A stretch of 64,000 nucleotides of DNA from Methylobacterium sp. 2A (GCF_009806555.1 NZ_VUOK01000036.1:59701-123700), one strand, 5' to 3'; counted from the first letter of the stretch, positions 1-10,268 are shown. Program-made: numbers and translations. Notes: a model not told the origin generated them from the letters alone.

Positions 1-2
1 CG

Positions 3-401
3 GCCTTCATCCGCTTCGGCAACGCCCTGCACTGGCAGGCCTATTTCGCGGATGCCGGTCTCAGGCCGGCCATGGGGCAGGTCGGGGATGATGGTCGGGC
101 GATTTTTGAAGCCGCGCTCGCACGGCTGCAGAAGGCGGAGCATCGCCTCGTCGCGGCGTTCATCACCGAACTGACGGACGGCACCGTGACCTTCGCGGAG
201 GCGCAGGCGATCTGGCGGGAGACGGAAGGCGACACGATGCGGAGCGTGTGGACCGACCCGGACGCGTTCCTGCGCTTCCTTCTTACCGTGCGCGACCGGA
301 TCGATCCCCACGCCTGGGCGGCCGGCAAGCCGCGGTTCCGACCGGACCCGACGACGCGACACGCGCGAAGACGGCGCGCCGGCCTACCCCCCGGCCGGTG
401 A
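3..401 (+). CDS. 3' end of an unknown protein (5' end outside window)
   Basis: The reading frame is open from the first bases of the window, so the start lies upstream and only about the last 132 residues are visible. The visible part is mostly helical in character, with a charged middle (EAQAIWRETEGD) and an arginine-rich tail. I do not recognise a family and see no signal peptide or membrane segment. The last 18 bases overlap the convergent acetyltransferase gene, so the two genes meet tail to tail with no terminator between them. The basic final residues may be an accidental extension into the neighbour. I am fairly sure it is coding because the frame is open through the window edge, but I can give no function. 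Confidence 0.6.
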   Translation, partial: AFIRFGNALHWQAYFADAGLRPAMGQVGDDGRAIFEAALARLQKAEHRLVAAFITELTDGTVTFAEAQAIWRETEGDTMRSVWTDPDAFLRFLLTVRDRIDPHAWAAGKPRFRPDPTTRHARRRRAGLPPGR

Positions 402-3074
402 TCCACCCGCCAGCGGCAGCTGCACCTTCATCAGGCCCGGATCCTCCGGATCGCGCCCCTGCGTGAAGCCGAGGCGCCGGCAGACCGCCAGCATCGGCCG
501 GTTCTCGGCCAGCACCGAGCCTTCGACCCGGCCGATCCCCTCGGAGCGCGCCCAGTCGATCATCAGGCGCATCAACGCGAAGGCGAGTCCGGTGCCCCGC
601 GCATCGCGCCCCACCGCGATGGCGTATTCGCCGCTCTCGTGGTTGGCGTCGGCGTGGAGACGGACGGCGCCGAGCATGCGCTCGGCTCCTCCCGCATCCA
701 CCTCGGTGGCCACGAACGCGATGGCGCGGGCGTAGTCGAGTTGCGTCAGGCGGGCCAGGAAGGCGTGGCTGAAGGCGCGCACCGGCCCGAAGAAGCGCAG
801 GCGCAGATCCTCCGGGTCGAGCCCCTGGAAGAAGCTGAGGAACAGGCCCTCGTCCTCCGGGCGCACGGGCCGCACGCGGATCGTGCGGTTCTTCAGGTTG
901 AGCGTCCTCACCCATTCCGCCGGGTAGGGCCGGATCGCGAAGCGCGGATGGCCGCGCCCGTGCCGTCCCCGCTCCGAGCGCCCGATCCGCACCCGGGCGT
1001 CGAGGGCGAGCACGCCGGTCTCGTCGGCGAGCAGCGGATTGATGTCGAGTTCGCGCACCTGCGGCAGGTCGGCGGCGAGTTGGGACAGTTTCACCAGCGT
1101 CAGCGCGATGGCCGGCTGGTCGGCGGCGGGCACGTCCCGGTAGCCTTCGAGCCGCCGGGCGACCCGGGTCCGGCCGATCAGGTCGCGGGCGAGGGTCAGG
1201 TCGAGCGGCGGCAGGCCGAGCGCCCGGTCGTCGATCACCTCGACCGCCGTGCCGCCGCGCCCGAACACCACCACCGGGCCGAACACGGAATCCTCCGCGA
1301 GGCCCGCGATCAGCTCCCGGCGCTGGCCCCGGCGCACCATGGGCTGCACCGCGAAACCGGTGACGCGCGCATCCGGCCGCTCGCGCCGCGCCCGAATCAG
1401 GATGCTGCGCGCGGCCTCGCGGACATCGGCTTCGCTGGTGAGATCGAGATGGACCCCGCCGATATCGGATTTGTGCACGATGTCGGGGGAGACGACCTTG
1501 AGCGCCACCGTTCCCCCCGCCGCGATGATCGGCCAGGCGGCCGCTGCCGCCGCGTCCTTGTCGGGGACCAGCGTGATCGGCACGGTCGGGATCCCGTAGG
1601 CCTCGAGGAGGCCGTTCACCGCGATCGGATCGAGCCATGCCGCCCCCTGGCGCAGGGCGCCCGCGATGATCGAGCGGGCGCGGGCCGTGTCGGGGGAGAA
1701 GTCGCGCGGCAGCGAGTCCGGCGTGCGCATCAGGTCGTCCTGCGCCTCGCGGTAGCGCACGAGGTGCAGGAAGCCTTCGATCGCCTCGGAATCGGTGGCG
1801 AAATGCGGCAGGCCCGCGCGCGCGAAGGCCTCCCGCGCCGCCTCGGCATCCCCCAGGGAGACGGCGAAGAGCGGCTTCTTGCGCGTCTGACCGGCGCGGA
1901 CGCGCTTGACCGTGTCGGCGATCGCGTTGGCGACCTCCCCGGCGTCCGACCGCACGGTGGGCACGTGGATCGCCAGCACGGCGTCGCTGATGCGGTCCGT
2001 GAGGATCGGCTCCAGGGCGGCCGCGAAGGCCGGGCCGGCCGCGTCGATGCCGAGATCGAGGGGGTTGCCGGCCGGGTGCCCCTCGATCTCGGCGGCTTCG
2101 GCCATGGTGCCCGCGCGCTCGATCAGCCGGTCGGCGGCCAGCAGGCCGATGCCGCGGCCGTTCGACAGGATCGCCAGCCGGTCGCCGGGGAACGGGCGCT
2201 GGCGCCCCAGCGTCTCGACGGCGGACAACATCTCGTCGAGATCCTGCACCGCCAGCAGGCCGGCCCGCCGGAAGGCCGCGGCGTAGACCGCGTCGGGCCG
2301 GGCCAAAGCCCCCGTATGGGTCTCGCGGGCGCGGGTGTCGGGCCGGTGCCGCCCGGCGCGCAGGACCACCACGGGCTTGGCGCGGGCGGCCGCGCGGGCG
2401 GCCGACATGAACCGCCGGGCATCCGCGACCCGGTCGAGGCACAGCAGGATCGCGCGGGTGCGGTAATCGGCGGCGAAATGGTCGAGACAATCGGCCACGC
2501 CGATATCGAGCACGCTGCCGAGCGAGAGCACCGCCGAGAACCCCGTCCCGTGGCGGGCCCCCCACTCGACGATGGCGGCCGCGACCGTGCCGGATTGCGA
2601 GACGAGGGCGAGATCCCCCGCGGCAGGCGCGTGGGCGAACAGGCTGGCATTGAGCTTGGCCGCCGGCACGGCGAGGCCGGCGCTGTCGGGCCCGAGCAGG
2701 CGCAGGCCGTGCGCGCGGGCGATCCGGTGCGCGGTCGGCCCCGGATCGTCCGGCGCGGAGCCGAGCCGGGCGGTCAGGATCACGGCCGCGCCCGCCCCGG
2801 CCGCGGCCGCCTGCGCGACGACCTCGGGCACCCGCGGCGGCGGAACCGCGATCAGGACGAGGTCGGGGGCGGTTGGCAGATCCGCGATCTGCGGGACGCA
2901 CGGCAGGCCGTCCACCTCCGCGTGGTCGGGCTGGACGGGCAGGATCGCACCGGGGAAGCCCGAAGCCCGCAGGCTGTCCAGAACGCTGCGCGCCACCGAA
3001 CCCGCGCGCGCCACGGACCCGACCAGGGCGATCGCGCGGGGCGCCAGCAGCTTGTCGAACCGGTAGGTGCTCAC
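384..3074 (-). CDS. Pat-type protein lysine acetyltransferase (acyl-CoA synthetase-like + GNAT)
   Basis: This 896-residue cytoplasmic protein has the layout of the Pat/PatZ family, which acetylates lysines of enzymes such as acetyl-CoA synthetase. An ADP-forming acyl-CoA synthetase-like part comes first: a CoA-binding Rossmann domain at the N terminus, a succinyl-CoA-ligase-like part, then an ATP-grasp region around residues 480-700. A GNAT domain fills about 729-890, with an acetyl-CoA loop near 823-830 (RDARGTG). A histidine at 253 in HTGALA sits where ADP-forming synthetases carry their phospho-histidine; I cannot tell whether it is active here. The domain order matches long Pat proteins rather than a plain synthetase. 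A sirtuin gene that could reverse the modification lies about 31 kb away. The start MSTYRFDKLL fits the family. Confidence 0.9.
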   Translation of the reverse strand: MSTYRFDKLLAPRAIALVGSVARAGSVARSVLDSLRASGFPGAILPVQPDHAEVDGLPCVPQIADLPTAPDLVLIAVPPPRVPEVVAQAAAAGAGAAVILTARLGSAPDDPGPTAHRIARAHGLRLLGPDSAGLAVPAAKLNASLFAHAPAAGDLALVSQSGTVAAAIVEWGARHGTGFSAVLSLGSVLDIGVADCLDHFAADYRTRAILLCLDRVADARRFMSAARAAARAKPVVVLRAGRHRPDTRARETHTGALARPDAVYAAAFRRAGLLAVQDLDEMLSAVETLGRQRPFPGDRLAILSNGRGIGLLAADRLIERAGTMAEAAEIEGHPAGNPLDLGIDAAGPAFAAALEPILTDRISDAVLAIHVPTVRSDAGEVANAIADTVKRVRAGQTRKKPLFAVSLGDAEAAREAFARAGLPHFATDSEAIEGFLHLVRYREAQDDLMRTPDSLPRDFSPDTARARSIIAGALRQGAAWLDPIAVNGLLEAYGIPTVPITLVPDKDAAAAAAWPIIAAGGTVALKVVSPDIVHKSDIGGVHLDLTSEADVREAARSILIRARRERPDARVTGFAVQPMVRRGQRRELIAGLAEDSVFGPVVVFGRGGTAVEVIDDRALGLPPLDLTLARDLIGRTRVARRLEGYRDVPAADQPAIALTLVKLSQLAADLPQVRELDINPLLADETGVLALDARVRIGRSERGRHGRGHPRFAIRPYPAEWVRTLNLKNRTIRVRPVRPEDEGLFLSFFQGLDPEDLRLRFFGPVRAFSHAFLARLTQLDYARAIAFVATEVDAGGAERMLGAVRLHADANHESGEYAIAVGRDARGTGLAFALMRLMIDWARSEGIGRVEGSVLAENRPMLAVCRRLGFTQGRDPEDPGLMKVQLPLAGGSPAGG

Positions 3075-3471
3075 GGAGTCGCCATCATGGGATCGGGTCC
3101 CGCGGGCCAGTCGAGCCGGCGTGCATGGGGTGTCCCTCGCTCACGTCGGGATCGGGCGCAATCCCGGGCGACCACCGTTCTACCACAGGCCCGACCACAT
3201 GGCGCAGCCGGCCGCCCGGGCAACGCTCAATCGTCCCCATGCGATCACCTGGAACCCGGAGGCCCTGCGGGCTCCGAGCAGATCAAATATCCGGCACGCT
3301 TTATCGACTTCAAGACCGCCGTTATGACCACATGTAATTTGTTCTTGCCATGAAAGTCCTATCACAATAGTAACTGCGCCCCAGTCGCCTGTATCAGGCG
3401 AGCCGGAAACAGATTCCGATTATCCTGCCGCGTGATGGCGCGAGCCCGGAATCGCCAGGAGGTTCAAGGGA
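3075..3471. other. Intergenic region between divergent pat and mucR
   Basis: This 397-bp gap separates two divergent genes and must hold both promoters. The part next to mucR (about 3285-3420) is much richer in A and T than the surroundings. MucR/Ros proteins are known to bind AT-rich DNA and often repress their own gene, so this stretch is the natural place for such an operator. I cannot point to a specific promoter box and see no RNA gene or convincing small ORF. Confidence 0.4.
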
Positions 3472-3885
3472 ATGGATTCCACGGTCGAAGGGCAACCGGA
3501 TTTTCTCACGCTCTCGGTCGACATCGTGTCGGCCTTCGTGAGCAACAATCCGGTCCCCCCACCGGAGCTGCCCGGACTGATCGCCAAGGTTCACGCAACC
3601 CTGCACGAACTCAGCCGGCCCGCGTCCGCGCCGGCCGAGGACCTGCGGCCCGCCGTCTCGGTCCGGCGCTCGGTCCAGCCCGACTACATCGTCTGCCTGG
3701 AGGACGGGAAGAAGTTCAAATCCCTCAAGCGCCACCTGCGCACGCACTACAATTTGACCCCGGACGAATACCGCCAGAAATGGGGGCTGCCCCCCGATTA
3801 TCCGATGGTCGCGCCGAACTACGCCGCGGCCCGGTCGAGCCTCGCCAAGAGCATGGGCCTCGGCCACCAGCGCCGGAAGGGGTGA
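3472..3885 (+). CDS. mucR: MucR/Ros family zinc-finger transcriptional regulator
   Basis: This is a 137-residue DNA-binding regulator of the alphaproteobacterial MucR/Ros family, which controls exopolysaccharide, motility and cell-cycle genes in rhizobia, Brucella and Caulobacter. The N-terminal half ([11 protein letters not shown]) is the oligomerisation region. The C-terminal half holds the prokaryotic zinc finger, with candidate ligands Cys75, Asp78, His88 and His92, followed by the family tail [13 protein letters not shown]. The second ligand is Asp rather than Cys, a known MucR variant. The ATG is preceded by an AGGAGG-like site (gccaggaggttcaaggga). Length and sequence match the family closely. 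The AT-rich upstream region suggests autoregulation. Confidence 0.95.
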   Translation: MDSTVEGQPDFLTLSVDIVSAFVSNNPVPPPELPGLIAKVHATLHELSRPASAPAEDLRPAVSVRRSVQPDYIVCLEDGKKFKSLKRHLRTHYNLTPDEYRQKWGLPPDYPMVAPNYAAARSSLAKSMGLGHQRRKG

Positions 3886-3980
3886 GGGCGCGCCCCGGTC
3901 CACAGGTTTCCGGCGCCGGTTAGGTATCGGGCAAGGGGCGCTTGCGAGGGTTCGGAACGCGTCCACGCCCCCGAGACCCG

Positions 3981-4730
3981 ATGCCCGGCAAGCCCAGCCC
4001 CGTCGCCCGCCTGTTCTGGACGGCCGTGATCGGCGGCCCGCTCGCGCTCTGGTACGGTCCGCCCGCCCTGGCGGCCACGGGGTTCGCGCTGCTGTGCGTG
4101 TGGCTGCGCCATCTCGGACGGCCGCGCCGGTTCCGCGCCCGGGTGCGCCGCATCGCCCGGGCGCACGGGGAGACGCTGGCCCTGCGGCGGCGGCAGGAGA
4201 GTTTTCGCGACGCCTACGGCAACTGGATCGAGGACGGCTGGCTGCGCGAGCGCGACTACTTCCTCGACCGCACGGTGCTGCCTCAGATCGGCCCGCGCGA
4301 CGCCGATCTGGCGATAACCGAGCGGGACCGGATGCTGGCGATCGTCGAGGCCGAGGCGGCTGCGGTCGACCTGCCCGAGGAGGAGGACGCCCCGGAGGAC
4401 GGGCTCGACTACGAGCGCTACTGCGCCGAGCGCCTCGCCCGGGCGGGCTGGCGGGCGCACCGGACCCCGGCGAGCGGCGATCAGGGCGCCGACATCGTGG
4501 CGGATCGCGACGGCCTGCGCCTCGTCGTGCAGTGCAAGCGCCTGACCAAGCCCGTGGGCAACGCCGCGGTGCAGGAGGCGGCCGCGGCCCAACGCTACTG
4601 GGCGGGCGACCGCGCCGCGGTGGTGTCGAATGCCGGTTTCACGCCGGCCGCCCGCCGGCTCGCGGCGGCGACCGGCGTGCTCCTGCTGCACCATGACGGG
4701 CTCGACGCCATCGACCTCGCGCAGGCGTGA
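3981..4730 (+). CDS. Membrane-anchored Mrr-like restriction endonuclease-fold protein
   Basis: The protein has about 249 residues. Residues 10-41 are hydrophobic and look like one or two membrane segments (FWTAVIGGPLALWYG, LAATGFALLCVWL). A basic linker and an acidic stretch follow, and the C-terminal 110 residues form a PD-(D/E)xK nuclease domain of the Mrr type: GDQGAD with Asp171, then VVQCKR with Gln184-x-Lys186. Mrr nucleases cut modified or foreign DNA, but membrane-tethered versions are common in bacterial genomes and their role is unclear. I chose the ATG at 3981 over an upstream TTG because it directly precedes the membrane segment. It stands alone between mucR and a convergent peroxiredoxin gene, with no methyltransferase nearby, so it is not part of a classical restriction-modification pair. 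Confidence 0.75.
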   Translation: MPGKPSPVARLFWTAVIGGPLALWYGPPALAATGFALLCVWLRHLGRPRRFRARVRRIARAHGETLALRRRQESFRDAYGNWIEDGWLRERDYFLDRTVLPQIGPRDADLAITERDRMLAIVEAEAAAVDLPEEEDAPEDGLDYERYCAERLARAGWRAHRTPASGDQGADIVADRDGLRLVVQCKRLTKPVGNAAVQEAAAAQRYWAGDRAAVVSNAGFTPAARRLAAATGVLLLHHDGLDAIDLAQA

Positions 4731-4754
4731 GGCCGGTTCGCCGGGCAACCGCGC

Positions 4755-5234
4755 TCAGAGCACCTTGAGCAGCGCCTCGGCCCCCGAAGCCTCGGCCTTC
4801 GAGGGCGTCTCCTCGACGTTCAGGATCTTCACGACCCCGTCCTCGACCAGCATGGAGTAGCGCTTCGAACGCATCCCGAGGCCGAAGCCGGTGCCGTCCA
4901 TCTCCAGGCCGATCGCCTTGGCGAAATCGGCGTTGCCGTCGGCCAGGAACTCCAGCCCCTCGGCGCCGCTCGCCTTCGCCCACGCATCGAGCACGAACAC
5001 GTCGTTGACGCTCGTGACCGCGATGGCATCGACGCCGCGACCGAGAATCTCGTCCTTGTGGGTGACGAAGCCCGGCAGGTGGTTGCGGTGGCAGCTCGGC
5101 GTGAAGGCGCCCGGGACGCCGATCAGCACCACGCGGCGGCCCTTGAACACATCGTCGGTGGTGCGGGCGATCGGGCCCTCCGGGCTGTTCACCCGGAACG
5201 TGGCCTGGGGCAGATGGTCGCCGACCTGGATCAT
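4755..5234 (-). CDS. Prx5-type peroxiredoxin
   Basis: A 159-residue thiol peroxidase that reduces hydrogen peroxide and organic hydroperoxides in the cytoplasm. The peroxidatic Cys48 sits in the motif PGAFTPSCHRNHLPGF, diagnostic for the Prx5/AhpE-like (glutaredoxin- or thioredoxin-dependent) group. No second conserved cysteine is visible, so it probably works as a 1-Cys enzyme with an external reductant. The open frame runs far upstream, but the ATG at 5234 starts exactly at the family N terminus (MIQVGDHLPQATF), so I trimmed it. The gene is convergent with the nuclease gene and ends 24 bp from it. Confidence 0.93.
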   Translation of the reverse strand: MIQVGDHLPQATFRVNSPEGPIARTTDDVFKGRRVVLIGVPGAFTPSCHRNHLPGFVTHKDEILGRGVDAIAVTSVNDVFVLDAWAKASGAEGLEFLADGNADFAKAIGLEMDGTGFGLGMRSKRYSMLVEDGVVKILNVEETPSKAEASGAEALLKVL

Positions 5235-5463
5235 CGCGGGTCCCTCGTTGCTGCGCAGATGCGTTCGCGCGCCTGACCTAGCGTGGTCGGCCGGGCCTGT
5301 CGAGCAATCGGTCTTCCGACGCGCCTGATACGTCCGAGACCGCTCTATGCTTCGCGGCAGCCGCCCTCGGCCAGACCGTACGAAAAACGCTTGAGACGAT
5401 CGGCTCGGCGCTTGTTTTCGGGCATGGCACAGGCGCCGGGTCCCGATTTTTGGAGTGGACGGC

Positions 5464-5734
5464 GTGAGCGATTCACGATTCAGTTGAGGACAAAGCCGAG
5501 GCCGACCGGCTGAAAGCCGTTCACAACGAGCGAACAAAATTGTCCGCGCCCTACATGAACGGCGTCGCGATCGCAGCGATCGCCATCGGCGGCTTGTCGC
5601 CGAGCGCGCAAAATCACTTCGAAACGATGAGCGATCTGGAGATCGGGCTGTTCGTCGTGAAGCTGTTTCTTTGCCTCCTAGCCAGCTTCGGCCCACATCT
5701 CGGAGCGAGCTATCTCCTCCGGAGGATTCGATGA
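5464..5734 (+). pseudogene. Small membrane protein gene with apparent frameshift near its start
   Basis: From about 5471 one frame encodes a plausible small protein: a charged helix (VEDKAEADRLKAVHNERTKL) followed by hydrophobic segments (VAIAAIAIGGLSP, IGLFVVKLFLCLLASFG) and a basic end. That frame has no normal start before TTG 5540 or ATG 5555, which would cut into the charged helix. A GTG at 5464 with a good ribosome site (ggagtgga) opens a neighbouring frame that reads VSDSRFS and stops at once. Removing one T near 5484 joins the two frames into one sensible protein. I infer a single-base frameshift, or else use of a rare start at 5471. I recall similar small two-helix proteins in Methylobacterium but cannot name a family. 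Confidence 0.5.
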
Positions 5735-5965
5735 CTTGGCCCCAGCTTGCGACCGTAGCCGCTTTCCCGGTCGGCGCCCTGATCGTCGGCTTCGGCGCCT
5801 TGCGGCCTCAGCCGACATCTTGAGCTGCTCAGCGGCTAGCTTGGCCGCGTCGGCGATCAGTTTGTGCTGCTCGGCGACGAACTTGTTCGTCTCCTCCTGC
5901 GCCCGCTGGATCTGGGCGCGCTGCGCCTCGATGTCGAAGGCGGCCGGCGTGGCGGCATCTCCCAT
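5678..5965 (-). CDS. Small coiled-coil protein, probably truncated at its C terminus
   Basis: The first 55 residues (MGDAATPAAFDIEAQ then a helix rich in Ala, Glu, Gln and Lys) form a clear amphipathic coiled coil and look like a real N terminus. AAGGAG lies 8 bases upstream of ATG 5965. After about residue 55 the sequence turns into a basic, low-complexity tail encoded opposite the small hydrophobic gene at 5731-5823, so this part is probably not original. Relatives that I recall carry a membrane helix after the coiled coil. I infer that a deletion near 5810-5825 joined the 5' parts of two convergent small genes. No function can be assigned. Confidence 0.5.
   Translation of the reverse strand: MGDAATPAAFDIEAQRAQIQRAQEETNKFVAEQHKLIADAAKLAAEQLKMSAEAARRRSRRSGRRPGKRLRSQAGAKSSNPPEEIARSEMWAEAG
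5731..5823 (+). pseudogene. Short hydrophobic peptide, possibly a truncated membrane protein
   Basis: An ATG overlapping the stop of the previous frame (ATGA) opens a 30-residue peptide, MTWPQLATVAAFPVGALI..., that forms one transmembrane helix and stops just after it. The ATGA overlap and nearby GGAGG suggest translational coupling to the upstream frame. It ends right where a coiled-coil gene arrives from the other strand, so it may be the stump of a longer gene truncated by a deletion. It could instead be a genuine small membrane peptide. Confidence 0.35.
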
Positions 5966-6141
5966 CGGCATGGCTCCTTCAGTGTTCGCCGGTTCAGGCC
6001 GGCGGACGGCTCAACGCGCGGGCAGGCACATACTGGAGCCGCCCGTCCGCAGAGTCGACAGGGGCTTCCCGGTTCCGCCGGGCCGGGAGGACGCGCGCTT
6101 TGTCCGCTGGACAAGCCGGGGGCGGCGCGTAGCATGGGCAC

Positions 6142-6762
6142 ATGCAGAAGCCAGCGTCGCCCACGCGCTCCGCGCTCTCCGGCCCCGACTTCCTCGACGG
6201 GCAGTTCCTCGTGGCGATGCCCGGCATGGTCGACGAGCGCTTCGCCCGCTCGGTGATCTATGTCTGCGCCCATTCCGCCGACGGGGCGATGGGCATCATC
6301 GTCAACAAGGCGGCCACCGACATCAGCATGCCGGACCTGCTGGTCCAGCTCGACGTCGCCCCCGAGGCGGATGCGATTCGCCTGCGCGAGCGGGTCGGGC
6401 ACATGCCGGTGCTGATGGGCGGGCCGGTGGAGGGCCGGCGCGGCTTCGTGCTCCACACCGACGACTTCCACATCCAGCAATCGACGCTGATCATCGACGA
6501 CGGCATCTGCCTGACCGCCACCGTCGAGATCCTGCGCGCCATCGCCAGCGGCGAGGGCCCCGCGAGCGCCGTGCTGGCCCTGGGTTACGCCGGCTGGCAG
6601 GCGGGCCAGCTCGAGAGCGAGATCATGGCCAATGGCTGGCTCAACTGCCCGGCCGACCCCGAGCTGATCTTCAACACCGACCTCGACGCCAAGTACGAGC
6701 GGGCGCTCCGGGCCAACGGCATCGATCCCGCCATGCTGTCCACGACGGCCGGCCGGGCCTGA
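6142..6762 (+). CDS. YqgE/AlgH family protein
   Basis: A 206-residue cytoplasmic protein of the UPF0301 (YqgE/AlgH) family. The family signature is present: [30 protein letters not shown] near the N terminus, MGGPV in the middle and [16 protein letters not shown] in the C-terminal third. YqgE proteins are widespread in proteobacteria; AlgH influences alginate production in Pseudomonas, but the biochemical role is unsettled. The length is slightly above the usual 185-190 residues because of a short N-terminal extension. It is convergent with a secreted-protein gene only 16 bp away. Confidence 0.93.
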   Translation: MQKPASPTRSALSGPDFLDGQFLVAMPGMVDERFARSVIYVCAHSADGAMGIIVNKAATDISMPDLLVQLDVAPEADAIRLRERVGHMPVLMGGPVEGRRGFVLHTDDFHIQQSTLIIDDGICLTATVEILRAIASGEGPASAVLALGYAGWQAGQLESEIMANGWLNCPADPELIFNTDLDAKYERALRANGIDPAMLSTTAGRA

Positions 6763-6778
6763 CCGGCTCGGCCGGCGG

Positions 6779-7771
6779 TTACTCCGGAACGGCGTCGCCG
6801 CCGCCGGCCGCGTCGGGGTTCATGCCCTCCACCGCCGGCCTGGACCGGGGCCGGCTGCGCGGGGCCACCGCCGCGGTCGGCACCGCCGTGTTGGCGCCGA
6901 GCCGGGTCGCCAGGGCGAGCGCCCGGTTCTCGCTGAAGCGCAGGTGGCAGAAGCCGTGCGTGCCCTCGCGGGCGTAGCCGCGGCAGAACTGCTCCCGGTC
7001 CGACGAGAAGGCCGCCTGCTCGGTCACGATCGGCCGCACGTCCTCGCGCCGGGCGCGCTGGGTCATGAGCTTGTAATTGTCGCGCACCGCCTTGTCGGCC
7101 ACGCCGCGCGCCGTGTCGAACTCGCCGGCCCGCGGGATCAGCGCGGCGGGGGCCGGGCCCCACAGGCCGATCGGAGTCGTCGCGCAATCCGCGGCCGAGA
7201 AGGTGCAGACCGGCCCTGAGCCCAGCGTCGAGACCAGGACGCCGCCCTCGGCCACGTCGAGGCGCAGCGGGCATTCCGCCCCGGCCGCCTCGTAGCGCGG
7301 CACCCCGTCGGGCTTGCCCTCGGAACTCAGCGTGACGGGATTGCCCCCGCCGAGCGGCACCGTGCAGGATTCCGTCGGCTGCGAGATCTTGGTCCCCGGC
7401 AGGGTGATCCGGGCCGTGACGGCGTTGCCCGACCGTTCGAGCTTCAGGGACCCCGAGGTTCCGTTGAGCTGCAGATCCTGCCCGATCACGCCCTCCTCCG
7501 AGGGTGCCTTGAGCACCACCGGACGGGCGGGGGCCGGCGGCGCCCGGGGCGCCTCGGGGGCCGCCGGCTGGCCCGGCTCTCCGGGAGCCCCCGGCGGCGG
7601 GGCCGGGGGCGCCTCGGGCAGGCCCCGGGGCGGCACCGGCGGCCGCTCGGGCCTGATGCCGAACAGGCGCTCGAAGAAGTTCTGCGCCCGCGCCGGCGGG
7701 GCCGCGAGCAGGGCGGGAGCCGCGACGGCGAGCGCCAGGACGGGGAGCAGGAGGCTGCGGGTCGGGCGCAT
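6779..7771 (-). CDS. Proline-rich exported protein of unknown function
   Basis: A 330-residue protein with a strong signal peptide (LLLPVLALAVAAPALLAAPPARA, cleavage near residue 29), then a proline- and glycine-rich linker of about 55 residues (PPVPPRGLPEAPPAPPPG...), then a globular domain of about 200 residues. The globular part has several cysteines that could pair in the periplasm (ESCTVPL, AECPL, PVCTFSAADC) and ends with FCRGYAREGTHGFCHLRFSE. I do not recognise the domain. The signal peptide and linker suggest a periplasmic or surface protein held away from the membrane. It is upstream of and divergent from dnaK, with a 393-bp gap. Confidence 0.7.
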   Translation of the reverse strand: MRPTRSLLLPVLALAVAAPALLAAPPARAQNFFERLFGIRPERPPVPPRGLPEAPPAPPPGAPGEPGQPAAPEAPRAPPAPARPVVLKAPSEEGVIGQDLQLNGTSGSLKLERSGNAVTARITLPGTKISQPTESCTVPLGGGNPVTLSSEGKPDGVPRYEAAGAECPLRLDVAEGGVLVSTLGSGPVCTFSAADCATTPIGLWGPAPAALIPRAGEFDTARGVADKAVRDNYKLMTQRARREDVRPIVTEQAAFSSDREQFCRGYAREGTHGFCHLRFSENRALALATRLGANTAVPTAAVAPRSRPRSRPAVEGMNPDAAGGGDAVPE

Positions 7772-8164
7772 CGGGCTCTACGACGGGGACACGAATTGGC
7801 GGGGCCACGCGCAACCCCTTGTCGAAGTGTTAACACGCCGTCGATGGCGCCGACGTGGCAGCGAAGCAACAAAATGCAACCACGCCATCCGGCGCATCCG
7901 CGGATCACGGAAGGATTATCGAGGCCGTCGAATGCGTTAGCGTGGAAGCGCGTGGTCGGCGCCGACAGGCAGACTTCGCCTTGCGAGCCCGTGGCGGGCT
8001 TCTTATATCGCCCTCGACGCGGGATTGCGCGCTGGATTTCAGCCGTTCACGGCCCTTGATCCGGCCCGGGTCCCATACTCACATCACCCCCGTACACCGC
8101 CATGGGCCGAGCTGCTTCGGGGCTCGGCGGTCTGCTTGAACGCGACACAAAGAGGGATCCCACC
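7772..8164. other. Intergenic region upstream of dnaK
   Basis: This 393-bp gap separates the divergent exported-protein gene and dnaK. The dnaK-proximal part carries the heat-shock promoter listed separately, followed by a leader of roughly 150 bases. In the rest I see no tRNA, small ORF or repeat that I can support. Confidence 0.5.
7980..8008 (+). promoter_or_regulatory. RpoH (sigma-32) heat-shock promoter of dnaK
   Basis: A CTTG box at 7980-7983 and a CTTATAT box at 8002-8008 are separated by 18 bases. The alphaproteobacterial RpoH promoter is CTTG, 17-18 bases, then CYTATNT, so both boxes and the spacing fit. It lies about 155 bases before the dnaK ATG, as expected for the main heat-shock promoter of dnaKJ. 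Transcription would start near 8015. Confidence 0.75.
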
Positions 8165-10081
<1,917 letters not shown>

Positions 10082-10145
10082 GGGCACGCGTGGTTCGGGA
10101 ACGGGGCCGGAGCGATCCGGCCTCGTTCGCTGTCGCGCGGTCACG

Positions 10146-10268
10146 GGTTTCGAAAGGGACAAGTCCCTTTCGCGGGTGCAGGGCAGAGCCCTGCCGTCGG
10201 GCAACGCCCGAGGCGTCGGGATTTCACCCCGACACCCCACCTAAAGGGCTGAGCCCTTTGGAAACCCC
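10146..10268. repeat. Intergenic repeat family A, copy 1 (dnaK-dnaJ spacer)
   Basis: About 123 bp with imperfect inverted ends: GGGTTTCGAAAGGG on the left and CCCTTTGGAAACCCC on the right. The inside contains CCCTTTCGCGGGTGCAGGGC and further GC-rich inverted pairs. Related copies lie at 32755-33115 (interrupted by a MITE) and 36131-36253. It occupies most of the dnaK-dnaJ spacer, so the transcript would fold strongly there. Confidence 0.75.

Noticed and set aside
639..3353. A 904-residue open frame antisense to the Pat gene (and a second long frame in the same strand as Pat but out of frame)
   Set aside because: High GC keeps antisense frames free of stops. The translation is rich in Arg, Gly, Pro and His with no domain, while the opposite strand encodes a clear Pat protein.
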